Shown here one piece after another: positions 6,828 through 13,986 of a DNA stretch of 32,630 bases. Source of the stretch: Anaerolineae bacterium (GTDB lineage: Bacteria > Chloroflexota > Anaerolineae > Anaerolineales > Villigracilaceae). A program made the position numbers and the translations under genes. Under the pieces are notes generated by a model. That model saw only the letters and a list, made by a program, of their open reading frames with translations, had not been told where the DNA came from and ran no database searches. Positions within the stretch are counted from its first letter, which is position 1. Every line of letters begins with the position of its first letter. The DNA lies in the NCBI GenBank assembly GCA_030123675.1, contig JASJYH010000022.1, positions 1 to 32,630 on the forward strand. Direction: 5' to 3'.

Positions 6828-8492
6828 ATGACAACCGAATTTGATTCTTTAAACCTGCATCCGCAGTTGGTGCAGGCCCTTACCGAGCGTGGCTACATAA
6901 CGCCAACACCTATTCAAGCAGGCTTGATTCCACTTATGCTGTCAGGCGCCGACGTTATTGGTCAGGCCCAGACCGGTACCGGCAAAACAGCAGCTTTTGC
7001 ACTCCCCATACTTCAAAATTTAGAACCCGATAACAAACTTCCCCAGGCGCTAATCTTGGTTCCTACACGCGAACTCGCAATCCAAGTTGCCGATGCGTTT
7101 TACGAATACGGGGTGCATCTCGGTGCCCGAGTGCTGGCCGTTTACGGCGGGGCACCCTATGGACGCCAAATCACACGCCTTAATAAAGGTGTTGAAATTG
7201 TAGTCGCAACCCCCGGCAGACTAATAGACTTGCTTAAACGCGGGGCGATCAACTTGCGTTTGGTTAAAACCGTAGTATTGGATGAAGCGGATGAGATGCT
7301 TAATATGGGCTTCATAGAGGACGTCGAGACAATCCTCAGCGAAACGCCGGAAACGCGTCAGACCGCCCTTTTTTCTGCTACCTTACCCAAACCCATTCGT
7401 CGGTTGGCCGAAAAGTACATGCGCGAACCCGAATCCGTGACCATTCAGCGCGAACAAGTTACAGCCGAGATGATCGAACAACGCTGCTACTTGGTAAATG
7501 AACGTGACAAAATGGCAGCCCTGACAAGGCTGTACGAAGTTGAAGATGTCACCAGCGCGCTGATATTCGTCCGGACCCGGGTGAGAACAGGCGAACTCGC
7601 CAACGAACTGACCGTGCGAGGATTCGCAGCTGAAGCCCTCAACGGCGACCTAAGCCAAGATGCACGCGAGCGCACGCTGCGCCGATTTAGAAACAAACAG
7701 ATCAAGGTATTGGTCGCTACGGACGTAGCTGCACGCGGTCTCGATATTGACGATATTTCGCACGTCTTCAACTACGACTTGCCCGACGATCCAGAAATGT
7801 ATGTCCATCGCGTGGGCCGTACCGGGCGAGCAGGCAAGACTGGCCTGGCAATCACGCTTGTAACGCCGCGTCAGAAAAACCGCCTGGCTAGCGTCGAACG
7901 CTTCACCCATCAGAAATTTACATTCTTACCACTGCCCACCGAAACCGACATTGAGCAGCGCCGCGAAAATGACCTTCGTGAAAAGATAAATATCTGGCTC
8001 CAGCGCGGACGTTACAAACGCGAACTGGAAATAGTGAACGAACTGGTCGAAGCCGGTACTGACCCGTTAGAATTGGCTGCCGTTGCCCTAAAAATGGCCC
8101 GCGCCAGTGAAAAACAGCGCCCTATCGCAGCAATCAGCGAAGTGAAAAATGAAGAACCCAAGAAACGTAAATTTGATCGTGGAGGCGGGCGAAAGTTTGG
8201 ACGCAATCGCCACCGCCGTGGAGAACGCTCGGATCGTCGATCAAAGGTCTCGCACGAACAAGATATGGTGCGGGTTACATTTAGCTTGGGTCGCGCAGAT
8301 GGCATCCGCCCAGCGGATGTGGTCGGCACAATTGCTCATCATGCCAACATCCCCGGTCATTCAATCGGAAAGATCTTCATAGAAGACAAACACACTATTG
8401 TTGATGTTTCTGAAAGCATGGCGGACAAAGTGCTCTCCAAAAATGTTGACTATAAGTTCAAGCGTCAATCAGTGAGCGTAGAGAAAGTGTAA
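6828..8492 (+). CDS. deaD: DEAD-box ATP-dependent RNA helicase, DeaD/CsdA type
   Basis: This helicase unwinds structured RNA during ribosome assembly, mRNA decay or cold adaptation. The 554-aa protein shows a Q-motif (TPTPIQ, residues 25-30), Walker A AQTGTGKT (47-54), PTRELA, DEAD at 152-155, a SAT motif (FSATLPKP) and the C-terminal helicase motif HRVGRTGRAGKTG. A basic Arg/Gly-rich linker (KKRKFDRGGGRKFGRNRHRR) follows. The last about 75 residues form a DbpA/CsdA-type RNA-binding domain (MVRVTFSLGRADGIRPADVVG). The ATG at 6828 is chosen over an in-frame ATG at 6699 because ACAGGAG lies 4-5 nt upstream. The stretch before it reads as a hairpin-rich leader and the family begins at FDSLNLHPQ. 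It has its own promoter and is convergent with the gene that ends at 8607. No clear terminator is visible in the 114-bp gap. Confidence 0.95.
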   Translation: MTTEFDSLNLHPQLVQALTERGYITPTPIQAGLIPLMLSGADVIGQAQTGTGKTAAFALPILQNLEPDNKLPQALILVPTRELAIQVADAFYEYGVHLGARVLAVYGGAPYGRQITRLNKGVEIVVATPGRLIDLLKRGAINLRLVKTVVLDEADEMLNMGFIEDVETILSETPETRQTALFSATLPKPIRRLAEKYMREPESVTIQREQVTAEMIEQRCYLVNERDKMAALTRLYEVEDVTSALIFVRTRVRTGELANELTVRGFAAEALNGDLSQDARERTLRRFRNKQIKVLVATDVAARGLDIDDISHVFNYDLPDDPEMYVHRVGRTGRAGKTGLAITLVTPRQKNRLASVERFTHQKFTFLPLPTETDIEQRRENDLREKINIWLQRGRYKRELEIVNELVEAGTDPLELAAVALKMARASEKQRPIAAISEVKNEEPKKRKFDRGGGRKFGRNRHRRGERSDRRSKVSHEQDMVRVTFSLGRADGIRPADVVGTIAHHANIPGHSIGKIFIEDKHTIVDVSESMADKVLSKNVDYKFKRQSVSVEKV

Positions 8493-8606
8493 CATTTCCA
8501 ACGATCAATGGTTTCCCCAGTCTGATACCCGTTCTGGGCGAAATGACAGACAACCAACGCCATTCAACCGACAAACTATTTTTTTCTGCAAACCATCCTG
8601 AAAGAA

Positions 8607-9182
8607 TTATTCCTTTAATAGAGCTTCAATTTGGCCCCACAGGTTGGGCATTTCAAGCGCTTTGGCAAACGCTTTGACCCAGTTCTCAATACGCGGTAGA
8701 TCCAGATTAGGTTGTCTATCAAAAATCTCACGAATATCCTGTAAATCTTTAGGGCGATGAGCGACTGCTTTTAAGATAATTAGGTCTTCCGGTGTTGGAA
8801 TTCGAAGTTGTAAAGTATCAAATTTATGCACCGTGCTTCGCTCAACAATTTCTTCTTCAAAAGGTAGGATGCCTAAAGAAATATCTACGTTTGTCTCGCT
8901 AGAAACATGTCTGAGTAAAAGCACTCGGTTTTTTTTGGCAAAGTCAACTGCGGCTTCAATGCGTGGTTCTATGCCTTCTTTTTTTGCCATTTCGAGAAAA
9001 CGCTGAATCTCCCCAGTGGACAAAAGGAACATTGCGTCCACATCTGCAGTGTACCGGGGTTTTCCTAACAGACTCGCTGCAATGCCCCCAATGATGACAC
9101 CGCGTTCATCAAATTTTGATAAGAGGCGTTGCAATGCATCTAGCGGGCCAAATAGTGGTTCTACGTCTGCAGGTAGTTTCAC
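8607..9182 (-). CDS. AbiEii-like nucleotidyltransferase-fold protein
   Basis: The 191-aa protein has the polymerase-beta-type nucleotidyltransferase signature: GG at 32-33 in VIIGGIAASLLG, the paired aspartates D47 and D49 in YTADVDAMF, and a third acidic residue D100 in NVDISLG. TPEDLIILKAVAHRPKDLQDI follows, as in AbiEii/AbiGii-type and DUF6036-like proteins. All three metal ligands are present, so it is potentially active. The start codon is GTG at 9182. It overlaps the stop of the 70-aa gene upstream (GTGA), with AAAAAAGG just before it, so the two are translationally coupled. AbiEii proteins act as toxins that modify tRNA or other targets, paired with an upstream antitoxin. The partner here is not a recognisable AbiEi. 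A toxin role is possible but unproven. Confidence 0.8.
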   Translation of the reverse strand: MKLPADVEPLFGPLDALQRLLSKFDERGVIIGGIAASLLGKPRYTADVDAMFLLSTGEIQRFLEMAKKEGIEPRIEAAVDFAKKNRVLLLRHVSSETNVDISLGILPFEEEIVERSTVHKFDTLQLRIPTPEDLIILKAVAHRPKDLQDIREIFDRQPNLDLPRIENWVKAFAKALEMPNLWGQIEALLKE

Positions 9183-9391
9183 TTCACCTTTTTTAGTTTT
9201 GCCCAGCGCAAGAAGATTTCCATTTCTGACATATTGTCGTCTCGTTCAAAACCGAGCCTTTTTCCGCGCCTTATTATTTCATTAAGTTGTTTCCAATGTT
9301 TCTCAATAGATGCAGCGCGTAACTCCTGCCGTTCGATTTCCTCTACAGCCTTCCAGCGTTCTTTATAGAAACGGATATCTCCAACTTTCAT
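9179..9391 (-). CDS. Small hypothetical protein coupled to the nucleotidyltransferase
   Basis: The family is not recognised. The 70-aa protein starts MKVGDIRFYKERWKAVEEIE, is highly charged and predicted helical, and has a basic RRGKRLGFERD patch. An MSEMEIFLRWAKLKKVK end follows. The ATG at 9391 is chosen over an in-frame upstream start at 9418. It sits exactly 7 nt downstream of a perfect extended -10 (TGCTATAAT), so the mRNA would begin at the ATG and be leaderless, and the upstream codons would lie in the promoter. Its stop overlaps the GTG start of the nucleotidyltransferase gene by 4 nt. A small helical protein ahead of an AbiEii-like protein is the order expected for antitoxin then toxin. 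It could equally be an accessory subunit. Confidence 0.7.
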   Translation of the reverse strand: MKVGDIRFYKERWKAVEEIERQELRAASIEKHWKQLNEIIRRGKRLGFERDDNMSEMEIFLRWAKLKKVK

Positions 9392-9406
9392 AATTTTATT
9401 ATAGCA
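9391..9406 (-). promoter_or_regulatory. Extended -10 promoter at a leaderless start
   Basis: On the minus strand TGC-TATAAT (9406-9398) is followed by AAAATT and then ATG (9391-9389). The hexamer matches consensus in all six positions. Spacing to the ATG is six bases, identical to fmt, which implies initiation at the A of the ATG. The terminator of the aminotransferase lies immediately downstream of that gene and just upstream of this promoter. Confidence 0.7.
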
Positions 9407-9411
9407 TTGCG

Positions 9412-9441
9412 CAAACAAAAAGAGCGGACCCAGAGCCGCTC
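9412..9441 (-). terminator. Intrinsic terminator of the aminotransferase gene
   Basis: On the minus strand GAGCGG, an 8-nt loop and CCGCTC are followed by TTTTTGTTTG. It begins 37 nt after the stop codon at 9478 and separates that gene from the leaderless two-gene unit that follows. Confidence 0.8.
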
Positions 9442-9477
9442 CATCTAATATTCAAAATTTATTCAACAAAACTGAAT

Positions 9478-10698
9478 TTACCCATGCCTATGCATAAAGC
9501 GTTCCATGCGATGTAGCGCTTCTTCGATCTGTTCGTATGCAGTCGCATAGCAGGCGCGCACAAATCCCTCCCCGCCTGGGCCAAAAGCACTCCCAGGCAC
9601 AACTGCAACGCCTTCTTCCTCGAGCAATTTTTCTGCGAAGGTCTCATCGTCCATACCGGAAGCTTGGGTGTTGGGAAATGCATAAAAGGCGCCATGCGGA
9701 TCAAAAGTTGTAAGACCGAGGCGGTTGAGTCCCGCTACCAATAATTTTCGGCGGCGATCATATTCTGTTACCATTTCTTCCACGTATGGATCGCCAATTT
9801 CTAATGCTTTCAAGGCAGCATCCTGTGCGGATGTTGGCGCAGACATGATGCTATATTGATGAATGTGCATCATACCCTCAATCAGATCGTCAGGTCCGCA
9901 AGCATAACCGATACGCCATCCGGTCATCGCGTAATTTTTTGAAAAACCACCCAGCAGAATAGTCCGTTTCTTGAGGTTTTCATCCAAGGCGGGAAAGCAA
10001 ACGTGCTCAAAATCATAAACCAAGCGGTCGTAAATCTCATCCGTAATAACCAGCAAGTCATGTTCTTCCGCGATTTTCCCAACCTCGAGTAATACTTCAC
10101 GGGTTGCGACTGCACCGGTTGGATTAGATGGATACCCAATAAAGATGCACTTTGTGCGCGGCGTGAGCGCTTTGAGAATATCTGCCGGGTCAACCATGAA
10201 ATTATTTTCAACCCTAGCGGGTACTTCAACAGGAGCGCCGCCTGCCAAGATGACCTCAGCTTGATACGCTACAAAGCACGGCGTTGGGATGATAACTTCA
10301 TCTCCGGGGTCTAGGATGGCAGTAAAGGTTATATATAATGCTTCGGAGACTCCGACGGTCACGATGATCTCATTTGTGGGATCATATTTAATTTTATATA
10401 ACTTCTGCAGATGATCGGAAATCGCCTGCCGCAATTTTAATTTGCCCCAATTCGAGGTGTAATGCGTTTCACCATCCTGCAATGAGCGGATGCCCGCCTC
10501 GAGAATTGGTTTGGGCGTTGTGAAATCCGGTTCACCGATACCCAGCGAAATCACATCCTTCATCTCCGTCGCGATATCGAAAAACTTCCGGATGCCAGAG
10601 GGCCTTAACCCAGCCATCCGTTTCGAAAGGCGTCCTACATCAGATCCCTTCTGCATTGAGCCTCCATTGCTTATTCCCATTGAGGTTTTTAGAGACAT
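9478..10698 (-). CDS. Class I/II PLP-dependent aminotransferase
   Basis: This is a fold-type I aminotransferase of the aspartate/aromatic aminotransferase group. The substrate is not certain. Seen in order are VISLGIGEPDFTTP near the N-terminus, YPSNPTGAV for the Asn that contacts PLP, LLVITDEIYDRLVY for the Asp/Tyr cofactor contacts, and the Schiff-base lysine in GGFSKNYAMTGWRIGY. The C-terminal GSAFGPGGEGFVRACYA holds the substrate-carboxylate arginine. The length of about 406 aa is slightly long at the N-terminus. Three starts compete. ATG 10698 has GGGGAG 5 nt upstream, GTG 10704 lies inside that site, and ATG 10656 has GGAGG only 4 nt upstream and gives a more typical N-terminus. It ends before a strong terminator. 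There are no biosynthetic neighbours to narrow the pathway. Confidence 0.92.
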   Translation of the reverse strand: MSLKTSMGISNGGSMQKGSDVGRLSKRMAGLRPSGIRKFFDIATEMKDVISLGIGEPDFTTPKPILEAGIRSLQDGETHYTSNWGKLKLRQAISDHLQKLYKIKYDPTNEIIVTVGVSEALYITFTAILDPGDEVIIPTPCFVAYQAEVILAGGAPVEVPARVENNFMVDPADILKALTPRTKCIFIGYPSNPTGAVATREVLLEVGKIAEEHDLLVITDEIYDRLVYDFEHVCFPALDENLKKRTILLGGFSKNYAMTGWRIGYACGPDDLIEGMMHIHQYSIMSAPTSAQDAALKALEIGDPYVEEMVTEYDRRRKLLVAGLNRLGLTTFDPHGAFYAFPNTQASGMDDETFAEKLLEEEGVAVVPGSAFGPGGEGFVRACYATAYEQIEEALHRMERFMHRHG

Positions 10699-10770
10699 CT
10701 CCACTCCCCGTTAACCCCGATTGCCAAGATCTAGTCAATTTGGACGATCGCTGCTGAAAAAAATCCGGGG

Positions 10771-10983
10771 TCATAATGGTTGAATTTTCCACTCATCGGA
10801 CAGTTCCCAATAGGTTAATTCGAAGACCTTTTTATCAGCTGTTTGCACAACAAAGCCTTTCTCAACAGGCCCACGCCATCGAGAAATAATTTCTGCGATT
10901 TCCAAGCGCTGACCATCCCAAATCAGGGAAAGCGGACGCTCAGCATAATTTGAATCTGAGCGACATTCTACCAGATCACGCAT
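10771..10983 (-). CDS. Small protein resembling DUF6504, coupled to the nucleotidyltransferase gene
   Basis: The 70-aa protein has the core PLSLIWDGQRLEIAEIISRWRGP and later KKVFELTYWELSDEWKI. An (F/I)W-G-R-x-x-V/I core followed by W-R and a final Trp-rich strand resembles DUF6504-type small proteins of unknown function. This is recognised only loosely. ATG at 10983 is preferred because it overlaps the upstream stop by 8 nt (ATGCGTGA), the same overlap as gcvPA/gcvPB. In-frame ATGs at 10995 and 11007 would overlap more. It is probably co-transcribed with the upstream sugar-nucleotidyltransferase gene. Confidence 0.6.
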   Translation of the reverse strand: MRDLVECRSDSNYAERPLSLIWDGQRLEIAEIISRWRGPVEKGFVVQTADKKVFELTYWELSDEWKIQPL

Positions 10984-12004
10984 CAAATCGGACATTAGAA
11001 TTGTCACCGATATTTAGGGAGGCAGCTTCATTCAAATTAGGTAGCCCCTCAACAACACAATTGCGACCGATAACTGAATGAGTCAATTTGACTTTGCTAA
11101 TCTGAGTTCCTTCTTCAAGAATACTGTCTTGAATAGTTGCCTGATCAATCTTGCAGTTTGGGCCAATCGAGACATTGGGGCCAATAACTGAATCAACTAC
11201 CTCAGCCGTTGGGTGGACGAATACGGGCGGGATAATTTTCACCTTAGGTCGTTTTTCTGGGTTGGCCTTCATACGCTTCAGCAAAAACGCGTTGGTCTCC
11301 AGGGTTGCATTAATTGTACCCGTATCAAGCCATGTGTCTATGTGCTCAACGCGCATCAGTGCGCCTCTTTTGAGCATTATATTAATAGCATCAGCTAGGA
11401 AAAATTCATTTTTTATTTTAACGTCAAGCTGGATCTGTTCTTCAATGGCTGCCATTAAATCTTCACTGCTTTTAAAATAATAACAACCCACCAAGGCCAG
11501 ATTATTTTCTTTTGTGGTTGGTTTTTCAATCAGGCGTTGGATCAAATCTTCATTGTTGACTATTGCAACACCAAAACGGCGTGGATCGGGCACGGCTTTG
11601 ACCCAAGCGACTCCATTGGTTTTTTCCCATTCGAGAGAGGAGAAATTTGTTTCGATAAGCGTGTCCGAAAAGATCATCAACATTTTGCCAGTTAGATACT
11701 GGCGCGCCAGATACAACGCATGCGATTGTCCTCGCATGTCTCCTTGGACCACAAAATGTGCAGTGATATCTGGATAATGCTTTTCAATGAAAGCCGGAAT
11801 TTGAGTCTCGCCCAAATACGGACCGACAATAAATATATATTCTGTGCGCTCTGGCTCTGGTAGTGTAGTGAAAATCTCCATTAAGTGTTCGAAGGATGTC
11901 TTTCCGGCTACATTAACCAGCGGTATGGGCTTGCTCCAAGTATGCGGACGCATGCGAGTGCCCCAACCTGCCATCGGTATCACAATTTTCAGAGTTTCAG
12001 TCAA
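10976..12004 (-). CDS. Sugar-phosphate nucleotidyltransferase with left-handed beta-helix tail
   Basis: The 342-aa protein begins with the NTP_transferase signature IVIPMAGWGTRMRPHTWSKP, the nucleotide-binding loop of glucose-1-phosphate thymidylyl/uridylyltransferases and mannose-1-phosphate guanylyltransferases. FSDTLIE marks the metal-binding Asp, and VGCYYFKSSED with WLDTGTINATLETN is typical of this group. The C-terminal third (about 255-335) has hexapeptide repeats (VHPTAEVVDSVIGPNVSIGPNC) of a left-handed beta-helix. Which sugar and nucleotide it uses cannot be fixed. It starts with TTG at 12004, supported by AAGGAG 7 nt upstream, since no nearby ATG fits. The downstream small gene overlaps it by 8 nt. 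A MITE-like element lies about 100 bp upstream. Confidence 0.9.
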   Translation of the reverse strand: MTETLKIVIPMAGWGTRMRPHTWSKPIPLVNVAGKTSFEHLMEIFTTLPEPERTEYIFIVGPYLGETQIPAFIEKHYPDITAHFVVQGDMRGQSHALYLARQYLTGKMLMIFSDTLIETNFSSLEWEKTNGVAWVKAVPDPRRFGVAIVNNEDLIQRLIEKPTTKENNLALVGCYYFKSSEDLMAAIEEQIQLDVKIKNEFFLADAINIMLKRGALMRVEHIDTWLDTGTINATLETNAFLLKRMKANPEKRPKVKIIPPVFVHPTAEVVDSVIGPNVSIGPNCKIDQATIQDSILEEGTQISKVKLTHSVIGRNCVVEGLPNLNEAASLNIGDNSNVRFDA

Positions 12005-12108
12005 GCGTGCACTCCTTAACCTAAAGTGCTGTGTATTTTACCGTAAATGCCTTCCTAATCCATCTATTGGTAACTTTAGGGGAGCACTCAAGTTTTGTAG
12101 AATAAATT

Positions 12109-12332
12109 CTAGCTTCCTGACACTTGGTTTATTGGACGCTGATTCACGCAGATTTGCAAGATTTTTCTGTATTCTTTCTCTGAGATCACGCTTTATCAGC
12201 GAAAATCAGCGCTCTGAGCGCACTTGCGTTCTGCGTCTTCGCGCACCGAAACCCCTAACGGGGACAGGCGGCTTGCAGTGAACGGTGGTGCAAGGCGTCT
12301 GCGTCCTGGTTTTGAAACTGTCAGTTAGCTAG
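12109..12332. mobile_element. MITE-like element, copy 1 (224 bp, with internal insertion)
   Basis: Terminal inverted repeats CTAGCTTCCTGACA (12109-12122) and TGTCAGTTAGCTAG (12319-12332) match at 13 of 14 positions. The interior aligns almost completely with the reverse complement of 13807-13949, including TTTGCAAGATTTTTCTGTAT. Copy 1 carries about 85 extra bases between AAAATCAGCG and TCTGCGTCCT, containing hairpins such as CCCC-taac-GGGG-like stems. No transposase is encoded. No matching direct repeat flanks this copy, so it may be older or rearranged. Confidence 0.7.
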
Positions 12333-12498
12333 CGGAGATATTGTGAAACATGAGTACTATAACAATGTCCCACTTTAAATTAAGTGTAATTCCTCTAAGA
12401 GATGATGGCGAGGAAGAGTTCTTAGCTGCCGAAGCAATCTCCTCGGGCACAGAAGACTGCCGCGCTTTGTAAACTGCGCTCGCAGTGACATCGTAAAA
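12333..12498. repeat. Second, REP-like palindromic repeat downstream of the aldo/keto reductase
   Basis: Between copy 1 and the reductase stop codon, about 12400-12493 runs from GATGATGGCGAGGAA to CTCGCAGTGACATC, roughly inverted ends. CCGAAGCAATCTCCTCGGG lies inside. The wording matches a widely dispersed intergenic repeat (CGAAGCAATCTC ... CGCAGTGACA) that I know from several environmental bacterial genomes. It does not resemble the MITE-like element. No gene is seen in the rest of the gap. Confidence 0.55.
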
Positions 12499-13482
12499 TT
12501 ACGTATGGCCAAGTACCGGGTGCGGTTGGTAGGCTTCTTCCAATGAAGCAATCTCTTCTTCTGATAATTTGATTTCCAATGCAGCAATCGCACCTTCCAG
12601 ATGTTCCATTTTGCTGGCGCCAATAATCGGGGCAGTAATATGTGATTTGTTTAGCAACCAGGCCAAGGCAATTTGTGAACTTGTGACGTTACGCGCTTCC
12701 CCAATTTTTTGAGCACGATTTGCCACGCTGAAATCTTCATCACGGAAATACATTTCGTTGGCATACTCGTCGCTCTTGGCACGCGGGGTATCGCCGCCCC
12801 CACTTATTTTGCGATTGCCCGCCAGAAAGCCACGCGCCAAAGGGCTCCATGGGATCAGCCCGATACCTTGATCTATACATTGCGGGATCATCTCGCGTTC
12901 TTCTTCGCGGTAAACCAGGTTGTAGTGATTTTGCATGGAGACGAACCTCGTCCAGCCGTTTATATCAGCCGTGTATTGGGCCTTGGCAAACTGCCAGGCA
13001 AACATAGACGAAGCTCCGATATAGCGCGCTTTGCCGGCCTTAACAACATCATGCAGGGCTTCCATCGTTTCTTCGATTGGCGTATCATAATCCCAGCGGT
13101 GGATTTGATATAAATCTACATAATCCATGCCTAAGCGTTGCAAGGATGCATCGATCGCATCCAGGATGTGTTTGCGGGAAAGTCCACCGCCGTTCACAGT
13201 GTCTTTCAGGTTGAAATAGACCTTGGTGGCGATGACCACATTCTCACGCTTTACACCCAACTCACGCAGAAATTTACCGGTCAGTCCTTCACTAACGCCA
13301 TTGGAATACATATCAGCGGTATCAAAGAAGTTGATGCCTGCATCCAAAGCTTTCTTGAAGAAGGGTCGAGAAGGTTTTTCATCTAATACCCAAGGGCGCC
13401 ACGTAGAGCTGCCGTAAGTCATCATGCCTAAGCACAGCCGTGAGACCTTCATCCCGCTTTTCCCGAGATTAACATATTCCAT
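12499..13482 (-). CDS. Aldo/keto reductase
   Basis: This NADPH-dependent oxidoreductase has the (beta/alpha)8 barrel fold. The physiological substrate is unknown. The catalytic tetrad is visible: D54 and Y59 in FFDTADMYSNG, K87 in VIATKVYF and H128 in DLYQIHRWD. The N-terminus MEYVNLGKSGMKVSRLCLG and the coenzyme-binding end (HITAPIIGASKMEHLEGAI) are typical of the AKR group that includes YajO/YhdN-like and Kv-beta-like proteins. At 327 aa it is complete. The ATG at 13482 has AAAGGAG 6 nt upstream. It stands alone on the minus strand and is bracketed by the two inverted MITE-like copies. It could have moved with them, but nothing in its own sequence shows this. Confidence 0.93.
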   Translation of the reverse strand: MEYVNLGKSGMKVSRLCLGMMTYGSSTWRPWVLDEKPSRPFFKKALDAGINFFDTADMYSNGVSEGLTGKFLRELGVKRENVVIATKVYFNLKDTVNGGGLSRKHILDAIDASLQRLGMDYVDLYQIHRWDYDTPIEETMEALHDVVKAGKARYIGASSMFAWQFAKAQYTADINGWTRFVSMQNHYNLVYREEEREMIPQCIDQGIGLIPWSPLARGFLAGNRKISGGGDTPRAKSDEYANEMYFRDEDFSVANRAQKIGEARNVTSSQIALAWLLNKSHITAPIIGASKMEHLEGAIAALEIKLSEEEIASLEEAYQPHPVLGHT

Positions 13483-13619
13483 GTTCGCTCCTTTCCCCTG
13501 GATTAATTTGCTTTATTGGCAATGAAAATTTAAACACAATGGTTACTGATTATATACCTGGTCTCTTCACTATTTCTACGATTTGTCGTTTTGGGTGTCG
13601 AATAGCTACAATAAAGCGC

Positions 13620-13797
13620 GCAAATTATTTTGTGCCCTATGCCGTCTTCGCGTAGCATCTTCGTCGCTCGCGACGAACGGCGCACCGGCTTGACCCTGTT
13701 GTTCGCGGCACGTGCCCCATCAACACGGGGTACACGAACGGGTTGAACTTTACAAAGTGCCGTGCGCCCTTCACGGTGTGGTGATTTGCAGAACAAA
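13620..13797. repeat. GC-rich hairpin sequence, probable dispersed repeat
   Basis: This block contrasts with the AT-rich flanks and holds nested inverted repeats, including TTCGTCGC-TC-GCGACGAA (13660-13677), CCCC-ATCAACAC-GGGG and GTGCCGTGCGCCCTTCACGGTGTGG. It abuts the target duplication of the second MITE-like copy. Its open frames read Arg-rich nonsense without start signals, so I do not call a gene. With the two neighbouring repeats it accounts for most of the 504-bp gap between the reductase and pcrA. Confidence 0.4.
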
Positions 13798-13806
13798 ATA
13801 TAAAAC

Positions 13807-13949
13807 CTAGCCAACCTGACAGTTTCAAAACTAGAACGCAGACAAACGCTGATTTTCCCTGACAAACCGTGATCTGTGGGAAAGAATACAGAAAAATCTT
13901 GCAAATCTGAGCGAATCAGCGTCCAAAATTACAAGTGTCAGGTAGCTAG
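13807..13949. mobile_element. MITE-like element, copy 2 (143 bp) with 9-bp target duplication
   Basis: Terminal inverted repeats are CTAGCCAACCTGACA (13807-13821) and TGTCAGGTAGCTAG (13936-13949). The element is flanked on both sides by the identical 9-mer ATATAAAAC (13798-13806 and 13950-13958), a perfect target-site duplication. It is inverted relative to copy 1 and lacks that copy's internal insertion. The interior has GGACGCTGATT and AATCAGCG-like arms that can fold. It has no coding capacity, so it must have been mobilised by a transposase encoded elsewhere. Confidence 0.85.
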
Positions 13950-13986
13950 ATATAAAACTTCCAGGTTGGAATATTAATTTGGGTAT

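Noticed and set aside
11844-12281. Plus-strand 145-codon open frame over the nucleotidyltransferase start and MITE copy 1
   Set aside because: It runs antisense to a confident gene and then through a repeat, and its sequence is Arg/Leu-rich without a domain.
12375-12623. Minus-strand open frame overlapping the end of the aldo/keto reductase gene
   Set aside because: It is out of frame with the reductase, basic and low in complexity, and its second half lies in the REP-like repeat.
13530-13904. Minus-strand open frame of 124 codons in the gap between the reductase and pcrA
   Set aside because: It spans the GC-rich hairpin block, the target duplication and most of MITE copy 2, is Arg-rich without any fold pattern, and lacks a ribosome binding site.
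12109-13949. The inverted pair as a composite transposon carrying the reductase
   Set aside because: The outer flanks (12100-12108 and 13950-13958) do not match, while copy 2 alone has its own duplication, so the copies inserted independently.
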